A stretch of 7,513 nucleotides of DNA from Desulfobacterales bacterium (lineage in GTDB: Bacteria > Desulfobacterota > Desulfobacteria > Desulfobacterales > BuS5): contig JAERRQ010000075.1 in NCBI GenBank assembly GCA_016735355.1, positions 1-7,513 of the forward strand. Direction: 5' to 3'. The notes under the pieces were generated by a model. The model had not been told where the DNA came from. It saw only the letters and a list, made by a program, of their open reading frames with translations, and made no database searches. Below, one piece after another: positions 1 through 6,139 of the stretch (positions are counted from its first letter, which is position 1; each line of letters opens with the position of its first letter). A program made the position numbers and the translations under genes.

Positions 1-2229
1 GCAATGGCTGGTAAGCGGAATCATAATTTCCGGAAAGACTTTTATCCCCTTTTTGCTGACGGCACATGCCGCTTCAAATATCGCGCGAACCTGCATAGTG
101 GTAAGCTCCGGAATGCAGATCCCTAGGCGTACGCCTCTGAAACCGAGCATCGGGTTAGCCTCAGCCAGACTTTCGACTCGCCTTAAGAGTTTTTCTTTTT
201 TCTTAAAGTCTTGTAGTAAATGGTTTATTTTATCCAGGGTATCCGCATGGCTGAGGCGTATTTTCAGATCCGCCAGTTCACGGACTAGTTGGGCGCGATC
301 AGGGAGAAATTCATGTAGCGGGGGGTCGATCAGGCGGATAATAACCGGCAGGCCGTCCATTTCTCTGAAAATGCCTTCAAAATCTTCACGCTGGAAGGGC
401 AAAAGTGCACTAATAGCTTCCCTCTTCTCACTCGGCAGATCCGCCATGATCATCCTTTGAACGAATATAAGCCGTTCAGGATTTAAAAACATATGCTCCG
501 TGCGGCAAAGGCCGATGCCCTCTGCGCCGTAATTACGCGCTCTTTTTGCGTCACCCGGATAATCTGCATTGGCCCATACTCCGAGACGCCGTAATTTATC
601 AGCCCATGAAAGGATAGTCATCAGCCATTCATCATTTATGTCAGGGACGGTGGTTTCGATTTCGCCAATATATACTTCTCCGGTTGTCCCGTCTATTGAA
701 ATCTTGTCCCCTTCATTAATTATAATATCATCAATGGCAAGCCTGCGCTTGTTCATCTCGATAACCATCTCCGAGAGGCCTACCACCGCAGGTTTTCCGA
801 ATTGGCGCGCCACGAGCGCCGCATGGCTCGTACGGCCGCCCCGGCTGGTAAGGATACCGTTTGCGGCAAGCATTCCATGCACGTCATCCGGTTTGGTTTC
901 CGGGCGAACCATTATGACGTCTTTTCCGTCCTTGCTCCATTCCTCGGCCAGGTCGGCGGTCAAGGCAACCACTCCACAAGCTGCGCCTGGGGAGACATTA
1001 AGACCTTTTCCAAAAAAATTTCCGGATTTTCTGGCGGCTTTTGTAGCTTCGAGCTTGAACTGGGGATGTAAAAAGAAATCGACCTGATCGGGTTGTACCC
1101 GCAACACAGCTTCCTCTCGGGTGATCAATCCTTCCCTAGCCATTTCAACCGCTATGCGAACCGCAGCCTGGGCCGTACGTTTCCCATCACGGGTTTGGAG
1201 CATCCACAACTTCCCGTTTTCAACAGTAAATTCCACATCCTGCATTTCACGATAGTGATTTTCAAGAAGTCGCGCAATTTTTTCGAATTCCGCATATGCT
1301 TCCGGAGCACCCTCTTTCATTAAAGAGATATCGTTGGTCATGTGGGTTCCGGCTACAACATCCTCGCCTTGGGCATTTATCAGATAATCGCCCTCTATCC
1401 TGTTTTCACCTGTCGAACCATTGCGTGTCATGGCAACGCCGGTGGCGCTTTTGTCACCCATATTGCCGAAAACCATGGTTACGATATTAACCGCCGTTCC
1501 AAGATCATGAGAAATATTGGCGGCATTCCTGTAAGCGATTGCCCGCTTGCCGTTCCAGCTTTTAAACACTGCTTCGGTTGCAAGCATCAATTGTGTATGG
1601 GGATCATCGGGAAATTCAAGTTTGGTCTCGCTTTTAAAAATTTTTTTAAACCTCTCAATGACCAATTGCCAGTCATCTGCTGCAAGTTCGGAATCAGTCT
1701 CCACCCCGGCTTTGCATCTCGCCTCTGTGATAACCTCTTCGAAAAGATCATCGTCAACACCCATAACGACAGATCCGAACATCTGTATCAGGCGGCGGTA
1801 GGAATCATACACAAATCGCGGATCTTCCGTAAGTTTAATCAAAGCCTTGGCAGTCGTATTGTTTAAACCAATATCCAGGACAGTATCCATCATACCCGGC
1901 ATCGAAAATTTTGCGCCTGAGCGGCACGATACAAGCAAAGGGTTTTCAAGGCCGCCGAATGTTTTGCCTGTTAAAGACTCAACTTTATCCATCTCCTGAA
2001 GCACTTGATCCCACATACCTTCAGGGAATATCTCTCCAAATTCGATAAACTTGTTGCATGCCTCGGTGGTTATGGTAAATCCGGGAGGAACAGGGACGCC
2101 TATCCTTTCCATCTCTGCCAGGTTGGCGCCTTTTCCGCCTAGCAGCGCCCGCACGTCATCCCATTCACCTCCGACATAATCTTCAGCCTGTTTAACTTGA
2201 TCGAAAAAATAGACCCATTTTTTTTTCAT
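1..2229 (-). CDS. ppdK: Pyruvate, phosphate dikinase, C-terminus cut off by window edge
   Basis: This enzyme interconverts pyruvate, ATP and phosphate with phosphoenolpyruvate, AMP and pyrophosphate in the cytoplasm; in anaerobes it works in gluconeogenesis or in PPi-linked glycolysis. The reading frame is open on the minus strand from ATG 2229 to the window edge, 743 codons against roughly 870-900 in the family. The N-terminal nucleotide-binding domain shows LLGGKGANLAEM (residues 29-40), then CRSGAKFSMPGMMDT with Arg103. The swivelling phosphohistidine domain has GGRTSHAA with catalytic His469 and the adjacent Thr467. The C-terminal PEP/pyruvate barrel begins with GLCRTEHMF around His579; the final barrel strands and the family's catalytic Cys lie outside the window. 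AAAGGA about 7 nt upstream supports the start. No frameshift was seen. It stands alone, divergent from the MoaD-like gene. Assignment is secure; the physiological direction cannot be read from sequence. Confidence 0.96.
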   Translation of the reverse strand, partial: MKKKWVYFFDQVKQAEDYVGGEWDDVRALLGGKGANLAEMERIGVPVPPGFTITTEACNKFIEFGEIFPEGMWDQVLQEMDKVESLTGKTFGGLENPLLVSCRSGAKFSMPGMMDTVLDIGLNNTTAKALIKLTEDPRFVYDSYRRLIQMFGSVVMGVDDDLFEEVITEARCKAGVETDSELAADDWQLVIERFKKIFKSETKLEFPDDPHTQLMLATEAVFKSWNGKRAIAYRNAANISHDLGTAVNIVTMVFGNMGDKSATGVAMTRNGSTGENRIEGDYLINAQGEDVVAGTHMTNDISLMKEGAPEAYAEFEKIARLLENHYREMQDVEFTVENGKLWMLQTRDGKRTAQAAVRIAVEMAREGLITREEAVLRVQPDQVDFFLHPQFKLEATKAARKSGNFFGKGLNVSPGAACGVVALTADLAEEWSKDGKDVIMVRPETKPDDVHGMLAANGILTSRGGRTSHAALVARQFGKPAVVGLSEMVIEMNKRRLAIDDIIINEGDKISIDGTTGEVYIGEIETTVPDINDEWLMTILSWADKLRRLGVWANADYPGDAKRARNYGAEGIGLCRTEHMFLNPERLIFVQRMIMADLPSEKREAISALLPFQREDFEGIFREMDGLPVIIRLIDPPLHEFLPDRAQLVRELADLKIRLSHADTLDKINHLLQDFKKKEKLLRRVESLAEANPMLGFRGVRLGICIPELTTMQVRAIFEAACAVSKKGIKVFPEIMIPLTSHC

Positions 2230-2523
2230 TGATAATCCTTTTAGCTGCTCAAAATTTTACTATTAATCGTTACATCTGTTGCTCAACGCTGATTGTTGTG
2301 ATTTTATAAAGTAACGCAGATGTTTGGTGCTGAATTAAAAACTTGTAATCTGTTTAATTGACATAACCTTCTGTATTTTATTTGATCCTGGCAAGCCCTG
2401 AAGCCAAGCTTCCACAACAAGCTACGTTCAACTCTTTAATATACCATTAAGAAAGAAAAATGTAAATAAATATATGAACGATGTAAAGCGGCAGGTCTTC
2501 ATTATTTTCAATTCTATCGGGAC
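2230..2523. other. Intergenic region between divergent ppdK and the MoaD-like gene
   Basis: AT-rich DNA with no convincing gene. The ppdK promoter should lie here; on the minus strand a TATAAA-like -10 near 2302-2307 is visible but lacks a good -35, so I do not call it. A 7-bp inverted repeat, ACATCTG at 2272-2278 and CAGATGT at 2317-2323, flanks that AT-rich patch and could be an operator. A 62-codon minus-strand frame at 2428-2616 crosses the MoaD-like start and promoter and has no recognisable content. Confidence 0.5.
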
Positions 2524-2552
2524 TTGACATTCATAACTAATATCTCTAAATT
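2524..2552 (+). promoter_or_regulatory. Sigma-70-type promoter of the MoaD-like/cvpA operon
   Basis: TTGACA at 2524-2529 is a perfect -35 element, followed by a 17-bp spacer and TAAATT (2547-2552) as a -10 element. Transcription would begin near 2559, giving a leader of only about 18 nt that starts almost on the GGAGGG ribosome binding site at 2561-2566. Confidence 0.6.
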
Positions 2553-2576
2553 CTTGTAATGGAGGGTTAATCAGTT

Positions 2577-2816
2577 TTGGGTAAAAACATATATATTGAT
2601 ATAAAATTGTTTGCAACCCTTAGACAATTCAGCCCGGATAATGCTGGCCGGTTTGCCATAAACAGGGGTATGACCATACGTAATCTTATAAAAACATTAG
2701 GCATTCCTGATGAAAAGGCAAGGCTGATCTTTATTAATGGAGTAAAGGGCGATCTTGAATCGACGCTTTACGGAGAGGAAAGGGTCGGCATTTTTCCCCC
2801 CATTGGAGGAGGGTAA
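2577..2816 (+). CDS. MoaD/ThiS-family ubiquitin-like sulfur carrier protein
   Basis: A 79-residue protein of the beta-grasp MoaD/ThiS type. It has the N-terminal strand DIKLFATLRQFSP (residues 8-20), a central region with FINGVKG (residues 52-58), and the tail VGIFPPIGGG. In this family the C-terminal Gly-Gly is adenylated by a MoeB/ThiF-like enzyme and converted to a thiocarboxylate, which donates sulfur for molybdopterin/tungstopterin, thiamine or other sulfur insertions. The start is TTG at 2577: GGAGGG at 2561-2566 sits 10 nt upstream, an in-frame TAA at 2568-2570 excludes anything earlier, and no ATG lies nearby. It is the first gene of a tight operon with a CvpA-family protein. No partner E1-like or MoaE gene is in the window, so whether the sulfur goes to a pterin cofactor or elsewhere is open. 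Confidence 0.85.
   Translation: MGKNIYIDIKLFATLRQFSPDNAGRFAINRGMTIRNLIKTLGIPDEKARLIFINGVKGDLESTLYGEERVGIFPPIGGG
2805..2813 (+). promoter_or_regulatory. Shine-Dalgarno of cvpA embedded in the Gly-Gly-Gly codons of the preceding gene
   Basis: The last three sense codons of the MoaD-like gene are GGA GGA GGG, encoding its functional glycine tail. The same bases form a strong purine-rich ribosome binding site 5-9 nt before the cvpA ATG at 2819. The two genes are separated by TAA plus 2 nt, so translation is probably coupled. Confidence 0.8.
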
Positions 2817-2818
2817 GT

Positions 2819-3343
2819 ATGAATCTACTCGATATGTTAATAGTTGCTATTTTATGTTTCTGCATGATTCGCGGAATTTTTCGCGGGCTTGTAAGCGAGC
2901 TTTTCGCAATAATCGGTGTATTGGCAGGTTTTTACACTGCTTATACATATTATTTAACAATAGCGCAGCCTTTGTCAAGCTGGATATCTAATCAGGCCTA
3001 TCTTAATATATTAAGTTTTTTGATTATATTTTGTATTGTTTTTTTTGCTATTAATTTTTTGGGGTTGCTGATCAGGTATATACTTAATATTGTTTTCCTG
3101 GGATGGGTTGACCGCATATTCGGGTCGGTATTCGGATTAATAAAGGGGATTCTTATCGTTTCCGTTTTTTTGGTAGCTTTTACCTCATTCCTTGACAAGG
3201 GCGCTCCGGTTATCAAGGATTCCATGTTATCAAAGCATGTCATGTTGATTTCAGAAAATATGGCAAGAGTCGTTACGAAAGATATGAAAAAAAAGTTTAG
3301 GGAAAAAATTAAAGCTTTAAAAAAAGAATGGAAAATAAATTAA
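2819..3343 (+). CDS. CvpA-family inner-membrane protein
   Basis: A 174-residue membrane protein resembling the colicin V production protein CvpA family. Four hydrophobic segments lie at about residues 3-19, 27-47, 61-83 and 102-124. The family-typical RGIFRGLVSEL stretch between helices 1 and 2 (residues 18-28) and the glycine-rich DRIFGSVFGLIKG before helix 4 (residues 98-110) support the assignment. The tail after residue 150 is strongly basic and lysine-rich, probably cytoplasmic. CvpA proteins have been linked to colicin V export, biofilm formation and envelope stress, but their biochemical role is unclear. The ATG at 2819 follows a strong ribosome binding site and lies 2 nt after the stop of the sulfur-carrier gene. 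The pairing with that gene has no obvious functional logic. Length is normal for the family. Confidence 0.8.
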   Translation: MNLLDMLIVAILCFCMIRGIFRGLVSELFAIIGVLAGFYTAYTYYLTIAQPLSSWISNQAYLNILSFLIIFCIVFFAINFLGLLIRYILNIVFLGWVDRIFGSVFGLIKGILIVSVFLVAFTSFLDKGAPVIKDSMLSKHVMLISENMARVVTKDMKKKFREKIKALKKEWKIN

Positions 3344-3359
3344 ATATAGGTTTTTTGGC

Positions 3360-3388
3360 TTGACAATTAATAAAATATAGATTATAAT
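3360..3388 (+). promoter_or_regulatory. Consensus sigma-70 promoter
   Basis: TTGACA (3360-3365), 17-bp spacer, TATAAT (3383-3388): both hexamers match consensus perfectly. It begins 17 nt after the cvpA stop. The expected start site is 3394-3396, immediately at the base of a stem-loop and about 50 nt before an intrinsic terminator. Confidence 0.85.
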
Positions 3389-3393
3389 TATTT

Positions 3394-3449
3394 GTTTAAT
3401 AACGCTTAAGTTGTTAAAGACCGGGTGTCTTTCCCCGGTCTTTTTTTTT
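3394..3449 (+). ncRNA. Candidate short RNA or terminator-controlled leader of two stem-loops
   Basis: The predicted transcript from the consensus promoter starts at about 3394-3395. TTTAATAAC (3395-3403) pairs with GTTGTTAAA (3410-3418) around a 6-nt loop, a 9-bp stem with one G-U pair. This leads directly into the terminator stem, sharing A3416-A3418 with it. If termination is efficient the product is a compact RNA of about 55 nt with hairpins at both ends. If termination is conditional the same sequence is an attenuator leader of the cysteine-rich protein gene. No known RNA family is recognised. Confidence 0.45.
3416..3449 (+). terminator. Strong intrinsic terminator upstream of the PxxKW gene
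   Basis: AAAGACCGGG (3416-3425) pairs perfectly with CCCGGTCTTT (3434-3443) around an 8-nt loop, and nine T residues run from 3441 to 3449. It would end transcripts from the MoaD-like/cvpA operon and also those from the promoter at 3360. Confidence 0.9.
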
Positions 3450-3474
3450 ATAGTTTTCTAAAGGGGTGTTTAAA

Positions 3475-3753
3475 ATGATTTGCACAACAATTAAAAAAGA
3501 TCACGATTGTACTCTAATGACAGCGAACGGTTGTTCGTATAATGGCGGGTCTTGCCATGAGATCGTAGACGAGTGTAAAGACTGTAACCGCAGCGCCAAG
3601 TTCCAGACAGCCTGGTATTGCACTGCCTGTCCCGAGCCTGCATTGAAATGGAAAAACGGCAACTGTAATCTGGCTACGCATGTTTCCTCAGTTATAAAGT
3701 CGGAACAGGGGCATCTCAATCCTTTGAAGGCTTCCAAGAGACTCGGCAGATAG
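3475..3753 (+). CDS. PxxKW-family cysteine-rich protein
   Basis: A 92-residue soluble protein with nine cysteines (residues 3, 12, 20, 27, 34, 37, 49, 52, 64). These include two CxxC pairs, C34-x2-C37 and C49-x2-C52, and the signature PALKW at residues 55-59 followed by NGNCNLATH. The pattern matches what is known as the PxxKW family of cysteine-rich proteins in Desulfobacterota; its function is unknown. The cysteine spacing suggests a zinc or iron-sulfur site, which is inference. No signal peptide or membrane segment is seen. I chose ATG 3475 because AAGGGG at 3461-3466 is 8 nt upstream; an in-frame GTG at 3466 overlaps that site. The only promoter seen is at 3360, so expression must read through the terminator at 3416-3449. 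Confidence 0.8.
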   Translation: MICTTIKKDHDCTLMTANGCSYNGGSCHEIVDECKDCNRSAKFQTAWYCTACPEPALKWKNGNCNLATHVSSVIKSEQGHLNPLKASKRLGR

Positions 3754-3776
3754 CCTATGGTTGCGATCAGCATGTT

Positions 3777-3818
3777 AAACCCCGCTTACCCTGTATAGGG
3801 TTTTAGCGGGGTTTTTTT
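3777..3818 (+). terminator. Intrinsic terminator between convergent genes
   Basis: AAACCCCGCT (3777-3786) pairs with AGCGGGGTTT (3805-3814). A second nested stem, ACCCT (3788-3792) with AGGGT (3797-3801), closes the loop, and seven T residues follow at 3812-3818. It ends the PxxKW transcript. On the minus strand the same hairpin is followed only by TTT, so it may also stop the incoming sigma-54 activator transcript, but weakly. Confidence 0.88.
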
Positions 3819-3853
3819 ATATTTTCTGCTGTCGTAAAAAAATTCCTGATGGC

Positions 3854-5311
3854 TCAGATTCCGCGCAGATCATATTTGGAAATAAGGCGGGAGAGATATG
3901 TTCTTTGAATGCCCATGATTACAGCAGCCTTGCTCCTCACACCGCCGGTATGTTCTAGATTTATGGTTATAAATTCTTTCTTGAAATTGTTTAAAGCCTC
4001 TTCCATAGTCAGCCCTATCTGCAAACCGGGATATTTGGGTTTTGCCCCTGATATCGTCAGGTCACTCTCCTTGATCTCCCGACCATTCCCCATGACAACG
4101 GCCCTTTCCAGGGCATTACGCAATTCTCTTACATTACCAGGCCAGTCATACTGAAATATTTTCTCCATGGCTTTGTCGGATATGGTCAAATTCGGTAGCC
4201 CACGTTCTTTTTTGAAGTTGTCAAAATAATACTCGACTATAGGTCGGATATCCTCTCTTCTTTCTCTTAATGAGGGGATTTGGATCTGTACGACATTCAG
4301 TCTATAGTAAAGATCCTCACGAAATTTACCCTTTTTTACATCTTCTTCTATATCCCTGTTTGTTGCGGCCAGGACCCTAACATCCACCGCAACCGGATCA
4401 TTTCCTCCCACACGGTAAAATATGCCTTCCTGGAGGACTCTTAGTAGTTTTGCCTGCATTCGGGGATGCATCTCCCCTATTTCATCAAGAAAGATCGTCC
4501 CTTGGTCTGCAAGCTCGAATTTTCCAACTTTTTTGCTTAATGCCCCGGTATAGGCTCCCTTCTCATGTCCGAAAAGTTCATCTTCAAGCAGGGCTTCAGG
4601 CAGAGCAGCACAATTAAGTATAATCATGGGTTGGTCTTTTCTGGGACTTTCTTTGTGGATTAATCGAGCCAGAAGTTCTTTGCCGGTGCCGCTCTCTCCC
4701 AGGATCAGGGTGCTTACGCTCGATCGGGCTACCTTGGAGGCATCGCCAATGACCCTTTTTAATGCCCTGCTTTCCCCTATAATACGGTATTTCAGGCCGA
4801 GTTCTTCTTTTAAGCCCCTGTTTTCCCTGGCATTGCCGATTGCAATTGCCGAAAGTGAGGAAAATACAGTTAATTTTTTTATATCGTCCTGTTTAAAAGG
4901 TTCTCCATTAATTTTATCTATTATCTCAATGACCCCTATGGTTTTGTCATTAATTTTCATGGGTACACAGGCAATAGATTGTGTACGAAACTCGATAGAT
5001 TCACTAATTTTTTTGTACCAACGGGGATCATTGTGCACATTCGGGATCAGCAATGGTTCGCCTGTTTCCACAACATATCCGGCTATACCCTGTCCTGCTT
5101 TAATTTCGAATCCTTTTAGATGATCTTTTTTGTCACCAGTGGCAACCTTGAAAAAGAGTCGACCTGATTCCTGATTTATTAACAGCAGCGAGCTTGCCCT
5201 GGCCTGCATGATTGTGGTGGTTGTTTCAACAATAAGTTCCAGGAGATGGTCAAGTTCATTATCTGATGAAACTTTTGACGTCATTTGTTCAAGGTCTTTT
5301 AAATTTAGCAT
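3854..5311 (-). CDS. Sigma-54-dependent transcriptional activator (GAF / AAA+ / Fis-type HTH)
   Basis: A complete 485-residue enhancer-binding protein that would use ATP hydrolysis to open sigma-54 promoters. Residues about 15-160 form a GAF sensor (GQGIAGYVVETGEPLLIPN from 73, IACVPMKINDKTIGVIEI at 113-130). The AAA+ domain has Walker A GESGTGKE (205-212), the sigma-54 contact loop GAYTGA (252-257, Tyr in place of the usual Phe), Walker B GTIFLDEIGE (271-280), sensor I ATN (316-318), candidate arginine fingers R331 and R337, and WPGNVREL (390-397). A Fis-like HTH lies at about 457-479. There is no response-regulator receiver domain, so control is probably by a small ligand, redox change or partner acting on GAF. 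ATG 5311 has only a weak AGAAAA upstream; Met10 is an alternative start without a better site. A -24/-12 element precedes the gene. The ligand is unknown. Confidence 0.95.
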   Translation of the reverse strand: MLNLKDLEQMTSKVSSDNELDHLLELIVETTTTIMQARASSLLLINQESGRLFFKVATGDKKDHLKGFEIKAGQGIAGYVVETGEPLLIPNVHNDPRWYKKISESIEFRTQSIACVPMKINDKTIGVIEIIDKINGEPFKQDDIKKLTVFSSLSAIAIGNARENRGLKEELGLKYRIIGESRALKRVIGDASKVARSSVSTLILGESGTGKELLARLIHKESPRKDQPMIILNCAALPEALLEDELFGHEKGAYTGALSKKVGKFELADQGTIFLDEIGEMHPRMQAKLLRVLQEGIFYRVGGNDPVAVDVRVLAATNRDIEEDVKKGKFREDLYYRLNVVQIQIPSLRERREDIRPIVEYYFDNFKKERGLPNLTISDKAMEKIFQYDWPGNVRELRNALERAVVMGNGREIKESDLTISGAKPKYPGLQIGLTMEEALNNFKKEFITINLEHTGGVRSKAAVIMGIQRTYLSRLISKYDLRGI

Positions 5312-5376
5312 TTTTTTCTAAAAATTCAATAGGTTTTGAAGGGTTAATTTTTGGGTGTGCTGTTAGATATGAAAGA

Positions 5377-5393
5377 AGCAAAAAACGTGCCGT
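5377..5393 (-). promoter_or_regulatory. Sigma-54 (-24/-12) promoter of the activator gene
   Basis: Read on the minus strand, ACGGCACGTTTTTTGCT matches the YTGGCACGN4TTGCW consensus at every fixed position except the first two. The invariant GG and GC are exactly 10 nt apart. The start site would be near 5366, about 55 nt before the ATG at 5311. An alternative is a sigma-70 reading with TTGACG (5396-5391), but its -10 candidates are poor. Confidence 0.6.
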
Positions 5394-5798
5394 CAATTAT
5401 TATTTGAACAGATTGTATAAACCCACAGACGATAAAAGTGTTCCTTTTTTTCGTTATTTTGTTTGAATTTTTATTGACATATAATAGGTGCCATGTAAAA
5501 ATAAATAAAAGGATTTTTTTATCTCAAGTGCCGCCAATAAGTGATGTGCTTGCCGGATTTTGTATTATTTTTAAGCGGTTCATTATGTTTTACAAATCCG
5601 GCAGCATTATCAAAAGCAGTTCGTATAGCAAATTTTTTCCAGCCCCTCATACCATTATGCTTTTGAAGGTAGGTGATGGCCTATGATTGATGAATAAATA
5701 ATCTTGTTGAGTATTGCTTTATGAGTCCTAAGTTTCTCTCTCCACTTCTCTTTTCTACGACTGCGTGTAGGTTTGTATCTACTTAACTCGCTAACAAG
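5394..5798. other. Regulatory interval between outward-facing sigma-54 elements
   Basis: About 400 bp of AT-rich DNA without a convincing gene. It should hold the upstream activator sites for one or both sigma-54 promoters. Visible structure: TTGACA at 5474-5479 with a weak TAAAAA at 5496-5501; a long imperfect dyad at 5542-5612; and an alternating series CTAC (5755-5758), GTAG (5767-5770), CTAC (5779-5782), each separated by exactly 8 nt. A 43-codon frame on the minus strand (5519-5650) and an 82-codon frame on the plus strand (5438-5686) cover this DNA; neither resembles a known protein or has a good ribosome binding site. Confidence 0.5.
5542..5612. repeat. Long imperfect inverted repeat (dyad)
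   Basis: TGCCGGATTTTGTA (5551-5564) and TACAAATCCGGCA (5591-5603) form a 13-bp perfect match apart from one bulged T, with a 26-nt loop. The arms extend imperfectly outwards, with TGAT (5542-5545) opposite ATCA (5609-5612). It could be a binding site for the neighbouring activator, an RNA hairpin, or a mobile-element remnant. Confidence 0.6.
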
Positions 5799-5815
5799 TT
5801 GGCTCGACTAATGCT
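5799..5815 (+). promoter_or_regulatory. Sigma-54 (-24/-12) promoter of the 72-residue protein
   Basis: TTGGCTCGACTAATGCT matches the YTGGCACGN4TTGCW consensus at all but two fixed positions. GG (5801-5802) and GC (5813-5814) are exactly 10 nt apart. The start site would be near 5826, about 50 nt before the ATG at 5877. The activator gene that could drive it is immediately upstream and divergent. Confidence 0.65.
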
Positions 5816-5876
5816 TTTGCCATTTGCTGGGGAGGCCATTTCAACATCGAAAGATGTATTGAAAGGAGGATGTATC

Positions 5877-6095
5877 ATGTCTGATAAAATTGAAGAGCTC
5901 AGAGTAAAAATACCGCTTAGATTGATTAAATTTTTTGAAGAGGAGGTTCCGGTTATTCTTAAATACCATCCCGCCGGTCTTTGGCCGGTTGATCCAGGTC
6001 TGTTAATGGAGGATCGGTTGAAGGGGTTGTTTAGCGACCGTGAATTTATGGAAAACTATGAGGTCGTTATAATGCCGAAAGCTGGTCTGCGATAG
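5877..6095 (+). CDS. Small protein of unknown function under a sigma-54 promoter
   Basis: A 72-residue, probably cytoplasmic protein that I do not recognise. It has no cysteines, no membrane segment and no signal peptide. The N-terminal half is amphipathic and rich in charged residues (KIPLRLIKFFEEEVPVILKY, 11-30), followed by HPAGLWPVDPGLL (31-43) and an acidic/basic stretch ending in MPKAGLR. ATG 5877 is chosen because AAAGGAGGA at 5862-5870 is a near-ideal ribosome binding site 6 nt upstream. An in-frame TTG at 5799 would start inside the sigma-54 -24 element and is unlikely. The next gene in this direction is a radical SAM enzyme 531 nt downstream. A substrate, chaperone or precursor role is possible, but it has no obvious leader-core layout. 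Confidence 0.75.
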   Translation: MSDKIEELRVKIPLRLIKFFEEEVPVILKYHPAGLWPVDPGLLMEDRLKGLFSDREFMENYEVVIMPKAGLR

Positions 6096-6107
6096 TAAAA
6101 TGAGCAT

Positions 6108-6139
6108 AGAAGGCCGCCTGTTCCGATAGACGGTCTTCT
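6108..6139 (+). terminator. Stem-loop downstream of the small protein, possible terminator
   Basis: AGAAGGCCGCCT (6108-6119) pairs with AGACGGTCTTCT (6128-6139) around an 8-nt loop, with one G-U pair and one C-A mismatch. No T-run follows, so it may be a weak or Rho-assisted terminator, or an mRNA-stabilising 3' structure. Confidence 0.4.

Noticed and set aside
569..1087. 172-codon open frame on the plus strand
   Set aside because: Antisense to the dikinase gene, including its catalytic His region; no ribosome binding site or recognisable motif.
2385..2402. TGGCAAG...AAGCC, possible sigma-54 element on the plus strand
   Set aside because: The GG to GC distance is 11 rather than 10 nt, and it faces away from ppdK with no start codon at a suitable distance.
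2428..2616. 62-codon open frame on the minus strand
   Set aside because: It covers the MoaD-like gene's start and promoter, has biased Phe/Leu/Ile-rich composition from AT-rich DNA, and shows no family resemblance.
4626..5123. 165-codon open frame on the plus strand
   Set aside because: Lies wholly antisense to the sigma-54 activator, whose motifs are unambiguous; it is a shadow frame.
5438..5686. 82-codon plus-strand frame
   Set aside because: Low-complexity Phe/Ile-rich translation, no usable ribosome binding site, overlaps the dyad and regulatory interval.
5799..5876. Upstream TTG start extending the small protein by 26 residues
   Set aside because: The TTG lies within the sigma-54 -24 element and would be upstream of the transcript; ATG 5877 has a near-ideal ribosome binding site.
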